Below are positions 26,744 through 38,507 of a stretch of 64,000 nt of DNA, in pieces (within the stretch, counting starts at the first letter, position 1; each line of letters starts with the position of its first letter). Made by a program: the position numbers and the translations under genes. Origin of the DNA: Imhoffiella fuscus (GTDB lineage Bacteria > Pseudomonadota > Gammaproteobacteria > Chromatiales > Chromatiaceae); the NCBI RefSeq assembly GCF_042682685.1, contig NZ_JBHUHX010000007.1, positions 124,001-188,000 of the forward strand, read 5' to 3'. The notes below the pieces were generated by a model, which was not told the DNA's origin, made no database searches, and worked only from the letters and a program-made list of their open reading frames with translations.

Positions 26744-28144
26744 ATGGAACTTTCGATCAATCAACAGGCACTGGCCTATCTGCTTTCGGCCATCCTTTTC
26801 ATTTTGGGCCTCAAGGGCCTGACGCATCCGTCCACGGCACGGCGGGGCAACGTCTACGGCATGCTCGGCATGCTGATCGCCATCACCGCGACCCTGATGG
26901 GGCGTGATGTGCAGTCCTATGGCTTCATCATCGCCGGTGTCGCCGCCGGCGCGGTGATCGGTAGCATCCTCGCCGCGCGTATCCAGATGACGGCGATGCC
27001 GCAACTGGTCGCGGCCTTGCACAGCTTCGTCGGTATGGCCGCCGTGCTGGTCGGCATCGGCACCTTCCTGCATCACCGCAGCGCCGATCTGCTCAATCCG
27101 GTGCTGATGGGCGAGATCTCGGCTGGCGTGGTCATCGGCGCCATCACCTTCACCGGATCCGTCATCGCCTTCGGCAAGCTGCAGGGGCTGCTGAGCGGCG
27201 CCCCGGTCAAGTTCGCCGGACAGCATCTGCTCAATGCACTGATCGGACTGCTCACGGTGGCGTTGGCCGTGCATTTCGCGATGACCGGCAGCCTGCTTTC
27301 GCTGATCGCCATGACGCTGCTGGCTCTGACGCTCGGCGTGACCCTGATTATTCCGATCGGCGGGGCGGACATGCCGGTCATCATCTCCATGCTCAACAGC
27401 TACTCGGGCTGGGCGGCGGCGGCGACCGGTTTCACCCTGCACAACAACCTGCTGATCATCGTCGGCGCGCTGGTCGGCTGTTCGGGCGCCATCCTGTCCT
27501 TCATCATGTGCCGGGCGATGAACCGCTCCATCATCAACGTGATCTTCGGCGGTTTCGGTTCCGAGTCCGGCGGTGGCGAGAGCGCTGGCGCCCAGGCGGC
27601 GGAGAAAGGCGTCAAGTCGGCCTCGGTCGAGGATGCCGTCTACTGGATGGAGGATGCGGGCAAGGTCATCATCGTGCCCGGCTACGGCATGGCCGTTGCC
27701 CAGGCCCAGCACTCGCTGAAGGAGCTGATGGAGCTGCTGCAGGCGCGCGGCGTGGAGGTGAAGTTCGCCATCCATCCGGTCGCCGGTCGCATGCCGGGGC
27801 ACATGAACGTGCTCCTGGCCGAGGCCGATATCCCCTACGACAACGTGCTTGAGATGGACGAGATCAATCCTGAGTTCCCCGGCGCGGACGTGGTCCTGGT
27901 GGTGGGCGCGAACGACGTGGTCAATCCGGCGGCCAAGGAGGACACGTCGAGCCCCATCTACGGCATGCCGATCCTGGAGGCCGGGCGGGCGCGTCAGGTC
28001 TATTTCCTCAAGCGCTCCATGCGGCCGGGCTACTCGGGCGTCGACAACCTGCTCTTCTACCAGGAGAACACCTCGCTGGTCTTCGGCGATGCTAAGGACA
28101 CCATCGAGGGAATGAATGCCGCGCTCAAGGGCGGCGGACACTGA
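26744..28144 (+). CDS. pntB: NAD(P) transhydrogenase beta subunit
   Basis: 466 residues, full length. About nine membrane helices (1-265), then the NADP(H)-binding dIII domain with VPGYGMAVAQAQH and VGANDVVNPAAKED. It uses the proton motive force to reduce NADP+ with NADH. Last gene of pntAA-pntAB-pntB; an AI-2E family permease gene begins 34 bases after it. Confidence 0.96.
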   Translation: MELSINQQALAYLLSAILFILGLKGLTHPSTARRGNVYGMLGMLIAITATLMGRDVQSYGFIIAGVAAGAVIGSILAARIQMTAMPQLVAALHSFVGMAAVLVGIGTFLHHRSADLLNPVLMGEISAGVVIGAITFTGSVIAFGKLQGLLSGAPVKFAGQHLLNALIGLLTVALAVHFAMTGSLLSLIAMTLLALTLGVTLIIPIGGADMPVIISMLNSYSGWAAAATGFTLHNNLLIIVGALVGCSGAILSFIMCRAMNRSIINVIFGGFGSESGGGESAGAQAAEKGVKSASVEDAVYWMEDAGKVIIVPGYGMAVAQAQHSLKELMELLQARGVEVKFAIHPVAGRMPGHMNVLLAEADIPYDNVLEMDEINPEFPGADVVLVVGANDVVNPAAKEDTSSPIYGMPILEAGRARQVYFLKRSMRPGYSGVDNLLFYQENTSLVFGDAKDTIEGMNAALKGGGH

Positions 28145-28178
28145 CCGGGCGCACGAGACGGCGTCCAGGAGCCGGGCG

Positions 28179-29396
28179 ATGCTGAAGACGGATCGAGCGA
28201 GTCAGGACCGTGTGAACAAGGTCGTCATTCTGCTGATGGCCTTGGGGATCTCTGCGCTCTTTCTGGCGATGATCCAGGGGTTCCTGATGGTCCTCTTCCT
28301 CGCCGGGCTCTTCAGCGCGCTCGCCCGCCCGCTCTATCTGCGTTTCGAGCGTCTGCTCGGAGGCCGGAGCCATCTGGCCTCCGGTCTCTCGCTCCTGGTG
28401 GTCGCGGTCATGGTCCTCATCCCGCTGGCCTTGCTGGTCGGGGTTCTGGTCGCCCAGGCGCTCGACGTGAGCCAGGTGATCACCGAGCGATTCAAGGGCG
28501 TCATCGAGGATCCGACCTCCTTTGCCGCCTACCTCCAGCATCTGCCGTTCTACGACCTCCTGCTGCAGCATCGCGATCTGATCCTCCAGCACGTCAGTCA
28601 GGCGGCGAGTCTCGCCAGCGGCTTCCTGGTCGAATCCGTCTCTTCGTTCACCCTGGGGACGGCCAATGTCGTCTTCCTCTTTTTCGTTCTCCTCTACAGC
28701 ATCTATTTTCTGCAGATGGACGGTCCGAAGCTGATGGTGAAGATCCTCTATTACCTCCCGCTCAAGACCGCCGAAGAGCGCCTGATGCTGGAGAAGTTCA
28801 CCTCGGTCACCCGGGCCACGCTCAAGGGCTCCTTTCTGATCGGGCTCTTGCAGGGAACCCTCGCCGGGATCGCCTTCGCCGTCGTCGGCATCGACAACGC
28901 CGTTTTCTGGGGCAGCGTCATGGCGGTTCTCTCCACCATTCCCAACGTCGGTGCGGCCCTGGTTTGGATCCCCGCCGTGGTCTTCCTTATCCTCGACGAT
29001 CAGGTGCTCAGTGGCGTTCTCCTGGCCCTGTTCTGCGGTCTGATCGTCGGCAGCCTGGATAACGTCCTGCGACCCATGCTGGTCGGCAAGGACACCAAGA
29101 TGCACGAACTGATGATCTTCTTCAGCACCCTCGGCGGCATCTTCATGTTCGGTCTGCCCGGCGTCTTCATCGGCCCCCTGATCGCCTCGCTCTTCATCTC
29201 CATCTGGGAGATGTACGGCGTCGAATTCTCCGACATCCTTCCCGACGTGGATCTGGTCCTGCTTGGATTGCGTGAAGCGGAAGGGAGTCAGCAGGTCGTG
29301 GAGGCGATTTCGGAGCCTGCCGAAGAGTCGGCCGGCGAACAGGATGAGGATCCCGGCGCGTCGAAGGGTAAGGTATCCCCTGAGAAGCGGGGCTGA
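28179..29396 (+). CDS. AI-2E family (PerM-like) transporter
   Basis: 405 residues with eight hydrophobic segments in the order of the AI-2E/PerM family, including LLQGTLAGIAFAVVGIDNA, FWGSVMAVLSTIPNVGAALV and GLPGVFIGPLIASL. The C-terminal 45 residues are Glu/Ser-rich. Substrate unknown; members have been linked to quorum-signal export or Na+/H+ antiport. The ATG at 28179 follows AGGAG; a start further upstream inside pntB is in frame but has no support. Its last 109 bases overlap the end of a convergent hydrolase gene. Confidence 0.85.
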   Translation: MLKTDRASQDRVNKVVILLMALGISALFLAMIQGFLMVLFLAGLFSALARPLYLRFERLLGGRSHLASGLSLLVVAVMVLIPLALLVGVLVAQALDVSQVITERFKGVIEDPTSFAAYLQHLPFYDLLLQHRDLILQHVSQAASLASGFLVESVSSFTLGTANVVFLFFVLLYSIYFLQMDGPKLMVKILYYLPLKTAEERLMLEKFTSVTRATLKGSFLIGLLQGTLAGIAFAVVGIDNAVFWGSVMAVLSTIPNVGAALVWIPAVVFLILDDQVLSGVLLALFCGLIVGSLDNVLRPMLVGKDTKMHELMIFFSTLGGIFMFGLPGVFIGPLIASLFISIWEMYGVEFSDILPDVDLVLLGLREAEGSQQVVEAISEPAEESAGEQDEDPGASKGKVSPEKRG

Positions 29397-30337
29397 TCGG
29401 TCGCGATGTGTCGCGACAGAAAGGCCACCAGCTTATCGGCGTGGCGGTCGATTGCCTCGATGGATTCATGTCCGGCGTCGGGGATCGGCAACAACGTGAC
29501 CCGGTCGTCCCGGCGGTTGGCGTGGATTTGATCCGCCTCCGCGAAGGGAACTCGCGCATCGTCCTCGCCATGCACCAGCAGTACCGGACATTGCGCCCGG
29601 CGGATGGTCCGGCAGGGGGCGATGTCGTCGAATCGGGCCTGGATGCGGTATTCGATAAAGCGCAGCACCAGCCAGACGATCGGTCTGGGAATGTGCTTGG
29701 AACGCAAATGCCGCTCCATCAACTGCTCGGGGTGGGCGAATGCGGCGATGCTGATCGCTGCGGCGAGCTCGGGGCGTCGCGACGCCGTGAGCAGGACCGC
29801 GCCGGCCCCCACCGAATGACCGAGCGCCGCCAGTCGCTGCGGATCCACCTCCGGGCGCTGGGCAACCCAGTCGAGCGCGTCTTCCAGATCCTCTGCGAAT
29901 CGTGGCAGCGATGAGAGCCCGTCGCGATCGCTACGCCCGTGATTGCGAGCATCGAAGAGCAGCACCGCGAAGCCGGCGCGATGCAATGGCACAGCGAACG
30001 GTAGCATCTGCTCGGCATTGCCGCCCCAGCCGTGGAGGATGAGCACGGTCGGGGCCGGCCCCAGGTCTTGGTCGGCCGGGATCAGCCAGGCGAACAGCTC
30101 TTTGCCCTGGCGCGTCTCGATCCGAGCCTCTCGGTAGGGAAGATCCCAGTCGGCGGGCGTGCCCTGTTCTGGGATGCGCGGTGCCCGATAGGCGCGTTGA
30201 ATGAGGACGGGGGCGAGGACGATGCCTGCCGCCAGGAGGGTGCAGAGGATGAGTAGATTCAATGGTGATGGACCGGATTGATCGAATCCGCTCAAGATAC
30301 CGGTATTCGGCCGGTCTCTCGCGCTGACATTTCTCAA
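29288..30337 (-). CDS. Alpha/beta hydrolase with N-terminal membrane anchor
   Basis: 349 residues. A hydrophobic helix at about 27-46 (LLILCTLLAAGIVLAPVLI) is followed by an alpha/beta hydrolase domain: ILHGWGGN oxyanion region, GHSVGAG nucleophile elbow, and probable acid HGEDDARV and His AGHES. Substrate unknown. The start is uncertain: 30337 is a TTG without an evident ribosome site, and another TTG lies just before the hydrophobic helix. The last 35 codons run antisense into the end of the AI-2E transporter gene and are probably a tail extension of low constraint. Confidence 0.75.
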   Translation of the reverse strand: MRNVSARDRPNTGILSGFDQSGPSPLNLLILCTLLAAGIVLAPVLIQRAYRAPRIPEQGTPADWDLPYREARIETRQGKELFAWLIPADQDLGPAPTVLILHGWGGNAEQMLPFAVPLHRAGFAVLLFDARNHGRSDRDGLSSLPRFAEDLEDALDWVAQRPEVDPQRLAALGHSVGAGAVLLTASRRPELAAAISIAAFAHPEQLMERHLRSKHIPRPIVWLVLRFIEYRIQARFDDIAPCRTIRRAQCPVLLVHGEDDARVPFAEADQIHANRRDDRVTLLPIPDAGHESIEAIDRHADKLVAFLSRHIATDQPRFSGDTLPFDAPGSSSCSPADSSAGSEIASTTC

Positions 30338-30392
30338 TAGAGGGCGATCTAGGCCCGCTTTCGGTCTTGGAAAGGGCGTCGAGGGGAAGGTC

Positions 30393-30426
30393 GATCGCCA
30401 GCAGCGGCTGCCGCCGGCGATCGAGG
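30393..30426. terminator. Hairpin directly after ppsA
   Basis: Perfect 9-bp arms tcgatcgcc (30393-30401) and ggcgatcga (30418-30426), with a GC-rich inner part, 5 bases after the ppsA stop. Read on the minus strand it would end ppsA transcripts. No T tract. Confidence 0.5.
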
Positions 30427-30431
30427 GGCTA

Positions 30432-32804
<2,373 letters not shown>

Positions 32805-33232
32805 CGTGTTCGTTCTCCGGTCGCTAAAATTCGTAGGGTCATCTTATTGAGATCATGCGGCGCTCGGCGGGACGCCGACGGCGTACGCCCGGATTGGGGC
32901 GATTCGGCTGAGGCGATTGCAGAGGCGGGGGCGTAGCCGCGAGCGTTTAGCGCTGGTTGGTTGATAACGCCGCTAAACAACCGTGAAAATATAGCGCACG
33001 GAGGTACTGGGCGTCCTCGGGCTGACTCAATCTTGAGAATTAATGAAACCGACACATGACCTGGAGCATTCGGCGAACGGTTTGTCGGATTTGGATCTTG
33101 GTCCCTTGAAGCGGGTGCTCGAATCTCACGATCTTGCTTGAACCGAGCCGCCCGTTCAGGCAGCCTAGGAAGGCTTAGCTGATTGCAAGCAATTTTTCAA
33201 TTTATCGTTATCCGAACATGAGGATGCACCTA
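32805..33232. other. Intergenic stretch between ppsA and the repeat-protein gene
   Basis: About 430 bases with divergent genes on both sides, so it must contain promoters for ppsA (minus) and the repeat protein (plus). AT content rises near 33030-33060 and 33180-33215. A short dyad attgc-aa-gcaat is at 33182-33193. No gene seen. Confidence 0.55.
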
Positions 33233-33868
33233 ATGAATGAAGTCGTGGCTGGTCGTTTTGCTCAATTCAAGGCCATGCTGGATGAGTACAATGCGGGTAC
33301 AACCGTCGTCGCTGTCTGGACGCTGTTGATGGTTCTGGGGGGGATTTACGCGGTTTCTCATGATGTTCTCGTCGTCGATCGCGGGTCGATCGATCAGGCT
33401 GAGGTTACGGCGAACCTGACCCCGATTGGTCAAGTGGCTCTGGTTCAGCCACCGGCGCCGGCTGAACCGGCAAAGGCAGAGGCTGCCCCTTCCGATGCTG
33501 CCGAGCCTGCCAAGGCCGAAGCTGCTCCCGCCTCGGCTGCCGAGCCTGCTAAGGCTAAAGCTGCTCCTGCCCCGGCTGCCGAGCCTGCCAAGGCTGAGGC
33601 TGCTCCCGCCCCGGCTGCCGAGCCTGCCAAGGCTGAAGATGCTCCTGCCCCGGCTGACGAGCCTGCCAAGGCTGAAGCTGCTCCTGCACCGACTGCCGAG
33701 CCTGCCAAAGCTGAGGCTGCTCCCGCCGCCGAGCCGGTTAAGGCAGAGGCCGAGGCTCCTGCTGATACGGCTGTAGAGACCGCTCCGGTCGAGGCAACGC
33801 CCGCTCCGGCTGCGCCGATCGTTCGGCCGATGCCCGAGTGGATGCGTCACATGGCTCCGCGGAATTAA
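33233..33868 (+). CDS. Membrane-anchored protein with 13-residue Ala/Pro/Lys/Glu repeats
   Basis: About 211 residues (216 if the ATG at 33218 is used). A short cytoplasmic N-terminus, one membrane helix (about 25-43, TTVVAVWTLLMVLGGIYAV), then a periplasmic region with seven 13-residue units of the pattern EPAKAEAAPAPAA, followed by a Pro-rich end and the C-terminal PMPEWMRHMAPRN. The low-complexity stalk recalls TonB-like or PRC-linker proteins spanning the periplasm, but no functional domain is recognised. The ATG at 33233 has GAGG upstream. Confidence 0.75.
   Translation: MNEVVAGRFAQFKAMLDEYNAGTTVVAVWTLLMVLGGIYAVSHDVLVVDRGSIDQAEVTANLTPIGQVALVQPPAPAEPAKAEAAPSDAAEPAKAEAAPASAAEPAKAKAAPAPAAEPAKAEAAPAPAAEPAKAEDAPAPADEPAKAEAAPAPTAEPAKAEAAPAAEPVKAEAEAPADTAVETAPVEATPAPAAPIVRPMPEWMRHMAPRN
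33464..33730. repeat. Seven 39-bp tandem repeats inside the repeat-protein gene
   Basis: Units begin every 39 bases at 33464, 33503, 33542, 33581, 33620, 33659 and 33698, each encoding 13 residues; the next equivalent point, 33731, is 33 bases on, so the last unit is shortened. In-frame length keeps the protein intact, and copy number may vary between strains. Confidence 0.9.
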
Positions 33869-34068
33869 GCGCCAAGCTTGAAATCGGGTCGCGCTGCGTG
33901 TGCGATCCGATCCGTCGCGTTCCTGAATCCGCTTCTGGACGTTCGATGCCAATCTTCCCGTCGTCTCGCTACACTCCTAATCGCTCGTCCTGCTCTCGAT
34001 CTGAACGCGAGTTCGGCGCGCATCGGACCTATTTCAGTCCCCTTCCTTGATTTTCAGGTCTCTCGCCT

Positions 34069-35592
34069 ATGCGGATCCGCTGGCGCTCGACGGTTGTTCT
34101 ACTCTTCGTCATTGCCGCCTTCGGCGCGCGGCTCGCGCTGGCAGGTTGCCGTTCGGGCGATGAGCTGACGATTCTTCATTTCAACGATTTCCACGGCCAG
34201 CTGGAGCCCTACCGGGATCCGGATAGCCAGACGCTCCGGGGAGGTCTCGCGCGTCTGACTGAGGTGGTCCGTCGGATTCGCGCGGAGGATTCGGGGCGCC
34301 CGGTTCTGTTGCTGTTCGCAGGGGATCTGTTGCAGGGCACCCTGACGTCGACCCTCTTCCTGGGCGTGCCCGATGCGCTGATGTTCGATCGGATGGGCGT
34401 CGACGCAGCGGTCATGGGGAATCACGAATTCGATTATGGGTTGGACGTCTTCCGTCGTTTGGCGGGGCAGGTGGGGTTTCCCTTTCTCGCGGCGAACGTG
34501 CGTGTCTCCCCCGAGCCGTTGCCGACCCGTGGTTCGATTGTGTTGGACGAGAAGGGCGTCAAGGTCGCCGTGGTGGGTCTCGTCACGCCCGAGCTGCTCA
34601 CGGCAACCCACCCGCGCAACACCGTTGGTGTGATCGTCGAGGATCCGGTCGCTGTGGCGCGTCGGCTGGTGCCGGAGCTGCGTGATCGGGCCGATCTGGT
34701 GGTGGTGCTCTCTCATCTGGGGTTGGCTCAGGACAGACGTTTGGCCGACTCGGTGCAGGGGATCGACCTCATCGTCGGTGGTCACAATCATCATGTGCTG
34801 CAACAGCCGGTCGTTCAGTCCGGTGTGCCTATCCTGCAGGCTGGCGAGCGTGGCGAGTGGATCGGCCGGATGGATCTGGTGTGTCGGGATGGGGCGATGC
34901 ATCAGGCGGCCTATCGGTTGATTCCGATCGATGCGAGTCTGCCCGAGGATCCGGAGATGGCGCGCGAGATCGCGCGGATCGTCGATCAGGCGGAGGCCGA
35001 TCTGGGCGAGGAGATCGGTGAGACAAAGGTCGATCTGAGTGCCCGCCGCGAGGACATTCGGCGCGGTGAGGCGGTATTCGGCGATTTTCTGGCCGACCTG
35101 GCGCGTTCCGAAACGGGCTCGGATGTCGCCTTTTTCAACGCCGGTGGTTTCCGCGCCGACATTCCTCGGGGAAGGATTTCGCTCAAGCAGATCTATCAGA
35201 CGTTCCCGTTCAGGAACGAGCTGGTCGTGGGGCGGCTGAGCGGAAGGCAGATCCTCGATGCCTTGGGTCATAGCGCCTCCATGGATCCCGAGGACAACCC
35301 CGGCGGCTTTTTGCAGGTCTCCGGGGTGCGTTATGAGATCGTTGGGCGAGGGCTTGGGGCTGTCTCCATCGCGGGCAGACCCATCGATCCGGATCGGCTC
35401 TATTCGGTCGTGACGTCCGACTTTCTGGCCGAGGGGGGCGATGGCTACGCCGTCTTCAAGACGATGGTCGAGCCGGTGATGACCGGTCGGCTGATTTCGG
35501 ACATGCTGGTCCAGGCCATTCGCGAGCGGGGTGTGATCGCGCCGCATCTCGACGGGCGGATTCGGCGCGTTGAAGATCAGCCGCTGCTCTGA
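34069..35592 (+). CDS. 5'-nucleotidase / metallophosphatase family protein
   Basis: 507 residues with a signal peptide (VVLLFVIAAFGARLALA). Metallophosphoesterase motifs are ILHFNDFHGQ, FAGDLLQG, GNHEFDYG and GGHNHH; the C-terminal domain has the substrate-binding FFNAGGFRADIPRG and SDFLAEGGDGY motifs of the UshA type. It probably removes phosphate from extracellular nucleotides in the periplasm. It is related to but distinct from SoxB. Only 15 bases separate its stop from a convergent gene. Confidence 0.88.
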   Translation: MRIRWRSTVVLLFVIAAFGARLALAGCRSGDELTILHFNDFHGQLEPYRDPDSQTLRGGLARLTEVVRRIRAEDSGRPVLLLFAGDLLQGTLTSTLFLGVPDALMFDRMGVDAAVMGNHEFDYGLDVFRRLAGQVGFPFLAANVRVSPEPLPTRGSIVLDEKGVKVAVVGLVTPELLTATHPRNTVGVIVEDPVAVARRLVPELRDRADLVVVLSHLGLAQDRRLADSVQGIDLIVGGHNHHVLQQPVVQSGVPILQAGERGEWIGRMDLVCRDGAMHQAAYRLIPIDASLPEDPEMAREIARIVDQAEADLGEEIGETKVDLSARREDIRRGEAVFGDFLADLARSETGSDVAFFNAGGFRADIPRGRISLKQIYQTFPFRNELVVGRLSGRQILDALGHSASMDPEDNPGGFLQVSGVRYEIVGRGLGAVSIAGRPIDPDRLYSVVTSDFLAEGGDGYAVFKTMVEPVMTGRLISDMLVQAIRERGVIAPHLDGRIRRVEDQPLL

Positions 35593-35606
35593 GGCTTGCT
35601 CCGAGA

Positions 35607-36686
35607 TCAGTGGTCGCGTCTGGCGAGGGTCCAGCGTTCCAGCGTGTGCAGAATGGGGGCGATCGCTGGCGGTTGCGGGTCTCCAGCCCGTGAACGCAGC
35701 AATATCCTTCGGTGCGATCCCTCGACGAGGATCGGTGGCGCTGCGTTCGGAAGGCTGAGCGATGCGCGCGTGACGACCCCATCGCCCAGGCCCTTGTCGA
35801 GACTGGACCACCAGTCGCCCAGTCGTTTCGTCAACTCTTTCGATCCAAGCTCGCGCCCGATGGTCGCGAGGCTTTGTTCCATCGTTTCCGTGGGTCGCAT
35901 CAGGCGTCCTCCGATCAGTTGGATGGGGATCGCCGCAGGCCAGGGTCGGGCGTTGAGCGTGTCGAGGAAATCGCTCCCGGGCCGCAGGTCGATCTTCGCC
36001 TCCCCAGTTCCGTCGCGTAGCGCCGAGAAGAGTGAAAAGCGCCGCTCGCGCTCGCCGCTCAGGTGATCGCGCAGTTCCAGCCAGACACGCAGTCGTGCCC
36101 ACTCGGACCCATGATTCGGGGTGCCGACCAGAATGACGCCGAGAAGAGGGGGGCTTTGCACGCGAGTCGCTCCGGGGCTTGGTGTCAGCCAGGCCGTCAC
36201 GAAGTCACGGATCACCAGTCCGCCCATGCTGTGTCCGATCAGCGCGATAGGCCGGTCCTTTGGGAGCTGTGGCCAGAGTTTCGCGAGGTATTGGGTGCTC
36301 TGATCGACGCCCTGGTCGTTCGGATAGCGGAATTCCCAGACGCTCAGGTCCGCCTTGTCGAGTGCGGGGATGAGGTCGTCCCAGATGGTGCCTGGCTCGT
36401 CCAGACCGTGGACCAGTAGAACCCGTGCGGGCGTTTCGGGTGTCGCGGGGCGTCGTTCGATGAGCCCATACCAGCTATCCCGCTCGATCGACATGGACTC
36501 TGGAAACAGCTGTTCGAGCTGCTGGTGGACGAAGACGCGCAGTGCCCGCTCTTGTCGAGGATGGGCCTCGGCCCACCAGGTCCATCCCAGGGTGGAGGCC
36601 CCGATCGCGAGGATGCTGACGGCCGTCAGCCGTCGCCATCCGAGGCGCCCGATCGCGCTTCTGGGTGTGGAGTGTTGCGTGTGCAT
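35607..36686 (-). CDS. Lipase-like alpha/beta hydrolase with N-terminal anchor
   Basis: 359 residues from the ATG at 36686. Hydrophobic segment at about 20-38 (LTAVSILAIGASTLGWTWW), then an alpha/beta fold: LLVHGLDEPG, GHSMGGLV nucleophile elbow, and GTPNHGSEWARL typical of triacylglycerol-lipase or PGAP1-like enzymes. Probably periplasmic or membrane-bound. The substrate is unknown. A TTG 10 codons upstream is a weaker start. Confidence 0.8.
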   Translation of the reverse strand: MHTQHSTPRSAIGRLGWRRLTAVSILAIGASTLGWTWWAEAHPRQERALRVFVHQQLEQLFPESMSIERDSWYGLIERRPATPETPARVLLVHGLDEPGTIWDDLIPALDKADLSVWEFRYPNDQGVDQSTQYLAKLWPQLPKDRPIALIGHSMGGLVIRDFVTAWLTPSPGATRVQSPPLLGVILVGTPNHGSEWARLRVWLELRDHLSGERERRFSLFSALRDGTGEAKIDLRPGSDFLDTLNARPWPAAIPIQLIGGRLMRPTETMEQSLATIGRELGSKELTKRLGDWWSSLDKGLGDGVVTRASLSLPNAAPPILVEGSHRRILLRSRAGDPQPPAIAPILHTLERWTLARRDH

Positions 36687-36755
36687 GGTACGTTGGCTCG
36701 GGCGGGATGTTCGCAAAAAGATTGAAACGGCGAGGGCGTCGACATCGGCGGCAGG

Positions 36756-37277
36756 TCACAGGAAGAGGCGTCGCATCTCCGTGTCTGGGTTGCTGCGCTC
36801 CCACATCTGCTCGAAATCCATCCGTAGGAGGCGCGAGTCCTGAGGGTTGTCGAAATCGGCGACGGCCTCCATGGTATCGGCTAGACGCCGTCGTATATAG
36901 CCGCGCTCGTCCGCGATCAGGAAGGCGTCGAGCCGTTCGCGGTCGTCTTCGCAGACGCACTGGATGGCGATGCGGGAGGTGAGCCTTCGGCTCAGTTCGA
37001 TCAGACGATGACCGGTGCCTGTCGCCTTGCGTGTGTCGAATAGAAGAATCCGAACGCAGATCGACGGGCGATGCAGGGCGAGCCGTCTAACGCCATCGAG
37101 AAATGGCTGGCTGTCATAGAGTTGGGGGTCGAAGTTTCGGCCGAACAGCAGGAGTTCTCGGCGCGACTGAGTCGCCATGAGGGCGCTGGCATGTCGGATC
37201 AGATTGCTTCGATCGAGCGTTATCGCCCCTTTCGAGGCCCCGAGGATGCGGTCGTCGAGAGCGGACTCTAGCTGCAT
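36756..37277 (-). CDS. Uncharacterised 173-residue protein, possibly a DUF7931-type domain
   Basis: Starts MQLESALDDRILGASKGAITLDRSN. No signal or membrane segment. The pattern RRELLLFGRNFDPQLYDSQPF followed by HRPSICVRILLFD and GHRLIELSRRL resembles a domain I recall in gammaproteobacteria as DUF7931, a PLD-like fold without the catalytic HKD motif. That is a memory-based suggestion. It sits between the lipase-like gene and an intergenic stretch. Confidence 0.6.
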   Translation of the reverse strand: MQLESALDDRILGASKGAITLDRSNLIRHASALMATQSRRELLLFGRNFDPQLYDSQPFLDGVRRLALHRPSICVRILLFDTRKATGTGHRLIELSRRLTSRIAIQCVCEDDRERLDAFLIADERGYIRRRLADTMEAVADFDNPQDSRLLRMDFEQMWERSNPDTEMRRLFL

Positions 37278-37725
37278 GGATCGGTTCCGCGTGAAAACAT
37301 TGGGATGGGCGGTTGTTGCCGATACCTGAAAATGCTTGCCGTCACCCGCCGCTTCAATGCCTCGCTTGCGGTGTCTGTTGTGAAATGGTGACGGCTTTCA
37401 ATGCCGGTTTGTGTGCGCTGAAGGCTGCTGGCAGCGCGTTTGGTTGGCTTCTTGTTGTATCGGTATAACGATCGTTGTAAATATACATCTAAACTATAAA
37501 AAAGTTGCACTTATGTTCCTGTTGTGGGCTAAAATGTCTGTGTCCCAAGAGCGGTCGACCTATCGCCGCCCGCACCCAATTATTTTGGATTTCAGTTTCG
37601 GGAGAGCGGGATTGCGGCGCTAAAGAAAAAATCACGACGCTGTTGTTTTTTACTGACGTGCATTTCAGCGATAAGCCAGGATTCCCGATTCGATCCTCTC
37701 CACCCACCTGAACAGGAAACAAAAG
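37278..37725. other. Intergenic stretch before the OmpA-like gene
   Basis: About 450 bases. It becomes AT-rich from 37450 and contains the palindrome aacgatcgtt (37467-37476). Divergent genes flank it, so promoters for both are expected. No convincing open frame; short ones have no family resemblance. Confidence 0.55.
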
Positions 37726-38307
37726 ATGCGCAAACAAAAGAACACTTTACGCCTTGCCTCGCTGGCGGCTCCGTTCGCGGTGGCGGCGGTGCTGGCTGCC
37801 CCCATGGCCGTGAATGCGGGTGACTACAACAACGAGCATTTCTGGTCGGCCAAGCCGGAGGGCACGGCTTGGGTTACCAATTACGGCGAGTGCTGGCAGA
37901 GTCTGCACGGCCCGAACGATCTGGATCCTTGCGTGGCGCCCGCTCCGGTTCCGAAGGAATTCAATGTTCGTCTGAACTTCGAGTTCGACAAGTACCGGAT
38001 CGAGAACATCGTCAACGATGGCGAACTGCAGCGTCTCGACAACTACATCGCACAGGTCAACGATACCCCGGTGCGCGAGAAGATCTCCCTGGTCGGTCAC
38101 ACCGATGCCAAGGGGTCCGAGGCCTACAACTATCAGCTGGGCATGCGTCGTGCCGAGACCGTGCATGACTACATGATCAGCCGTGGCATTCCTGCCGAGG
38201 ACATCATGTCCGTCGAGAGTCGTGGTGAGCTCGACATGCTGCCTGGCGTCGACATCTACTCCGTCGAGCAGCGTCGCGTGACCATCAAGGCCGATTACGA
38301 CGATTGA
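37726..38307 (+). CDS. OmpA-family outer-membrane/periplasmic protein
   Basis: 193 residues. Signal peptide with core LASLAAPFAVAAVLAAP. The C-terminal half is an OmpA-C peptidoglycan-binding domain: NFEFDKYRIEN, VGHTDAKGSEAYN, LGMRRAETVHDYM and the final RRVTIKAD. The N-terminal part is short and has two Cys (ECWQSL, DPCVA). An AGGAAA precedes the ATG. Probably anchors the outer membrane to peptidoglycan. Confidence 0.9.
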   Translation: MRKQKNTLRLASLAAPFAVAAVLAAPMAVNAGDYNNEHFWSAKPEGTAWVTNYGECWQSLHGPNDLDPCVAPAPVPKEFNVRLNFEFDKYRIENIVNDGELQRLDNYIAQVNDTPVREKISLVGHTDAKGSEAYNYQLGMRRAETVHDYMISRGIPAEDIMSVESRGELDMLPGVDIYSVEQRRVTIKADYDD

Positions 38308-38320
38308 TCCTCGGTGAAAC

Positions 38321-38370
38321 TGGAGGCCGCCGCGTGCGCCGCATCCTTCGCGGCGTGAGTGCGGCCTCCA
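38321..38370 (+). terminator. Hairpin after OmpA-like gene
   Basis: Outer stem tggaggccgc (38321-38330) with gcggcctcca (38361-38370), enclosing a second stem, 14 bases after the stop. GC-rich, no T tract. Confidence 0.55.
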
Positions 38371-38507
38371 GCTTGGCGCCGACCCATGTCGCCGGCGCCA
38401 GAAGACGTATCGCAGTACATCCCCGATTTTTTGGTATTTGGATCGTTTAAGGTCCAGTGCCAACTCTGGTCCAATGAGCCTCACCCCCCCCGACCGAGGC
38501 TTGTGGT

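Noticed and set aside
26738..28141. A 467-codon frame opposite pntB, and similar long antisense frames opposite secF, acnA, ppsA and the ARM gene
   Set aside because: All are mirror frames of GC-rich real genes with Asp/His/Arg/Gly-rich nonsense composition.
33464..33730. CRISPR array
   Set aside because: The 39-bp units are contiguous, in frame and without unique spacers.
34069..35592. SoxB (sulfur oxidation)
   Set aside because: The metallophosphatase motifs fit, but no sox genes are nearby and the C-terminal domain has the UshA substrate motifs.
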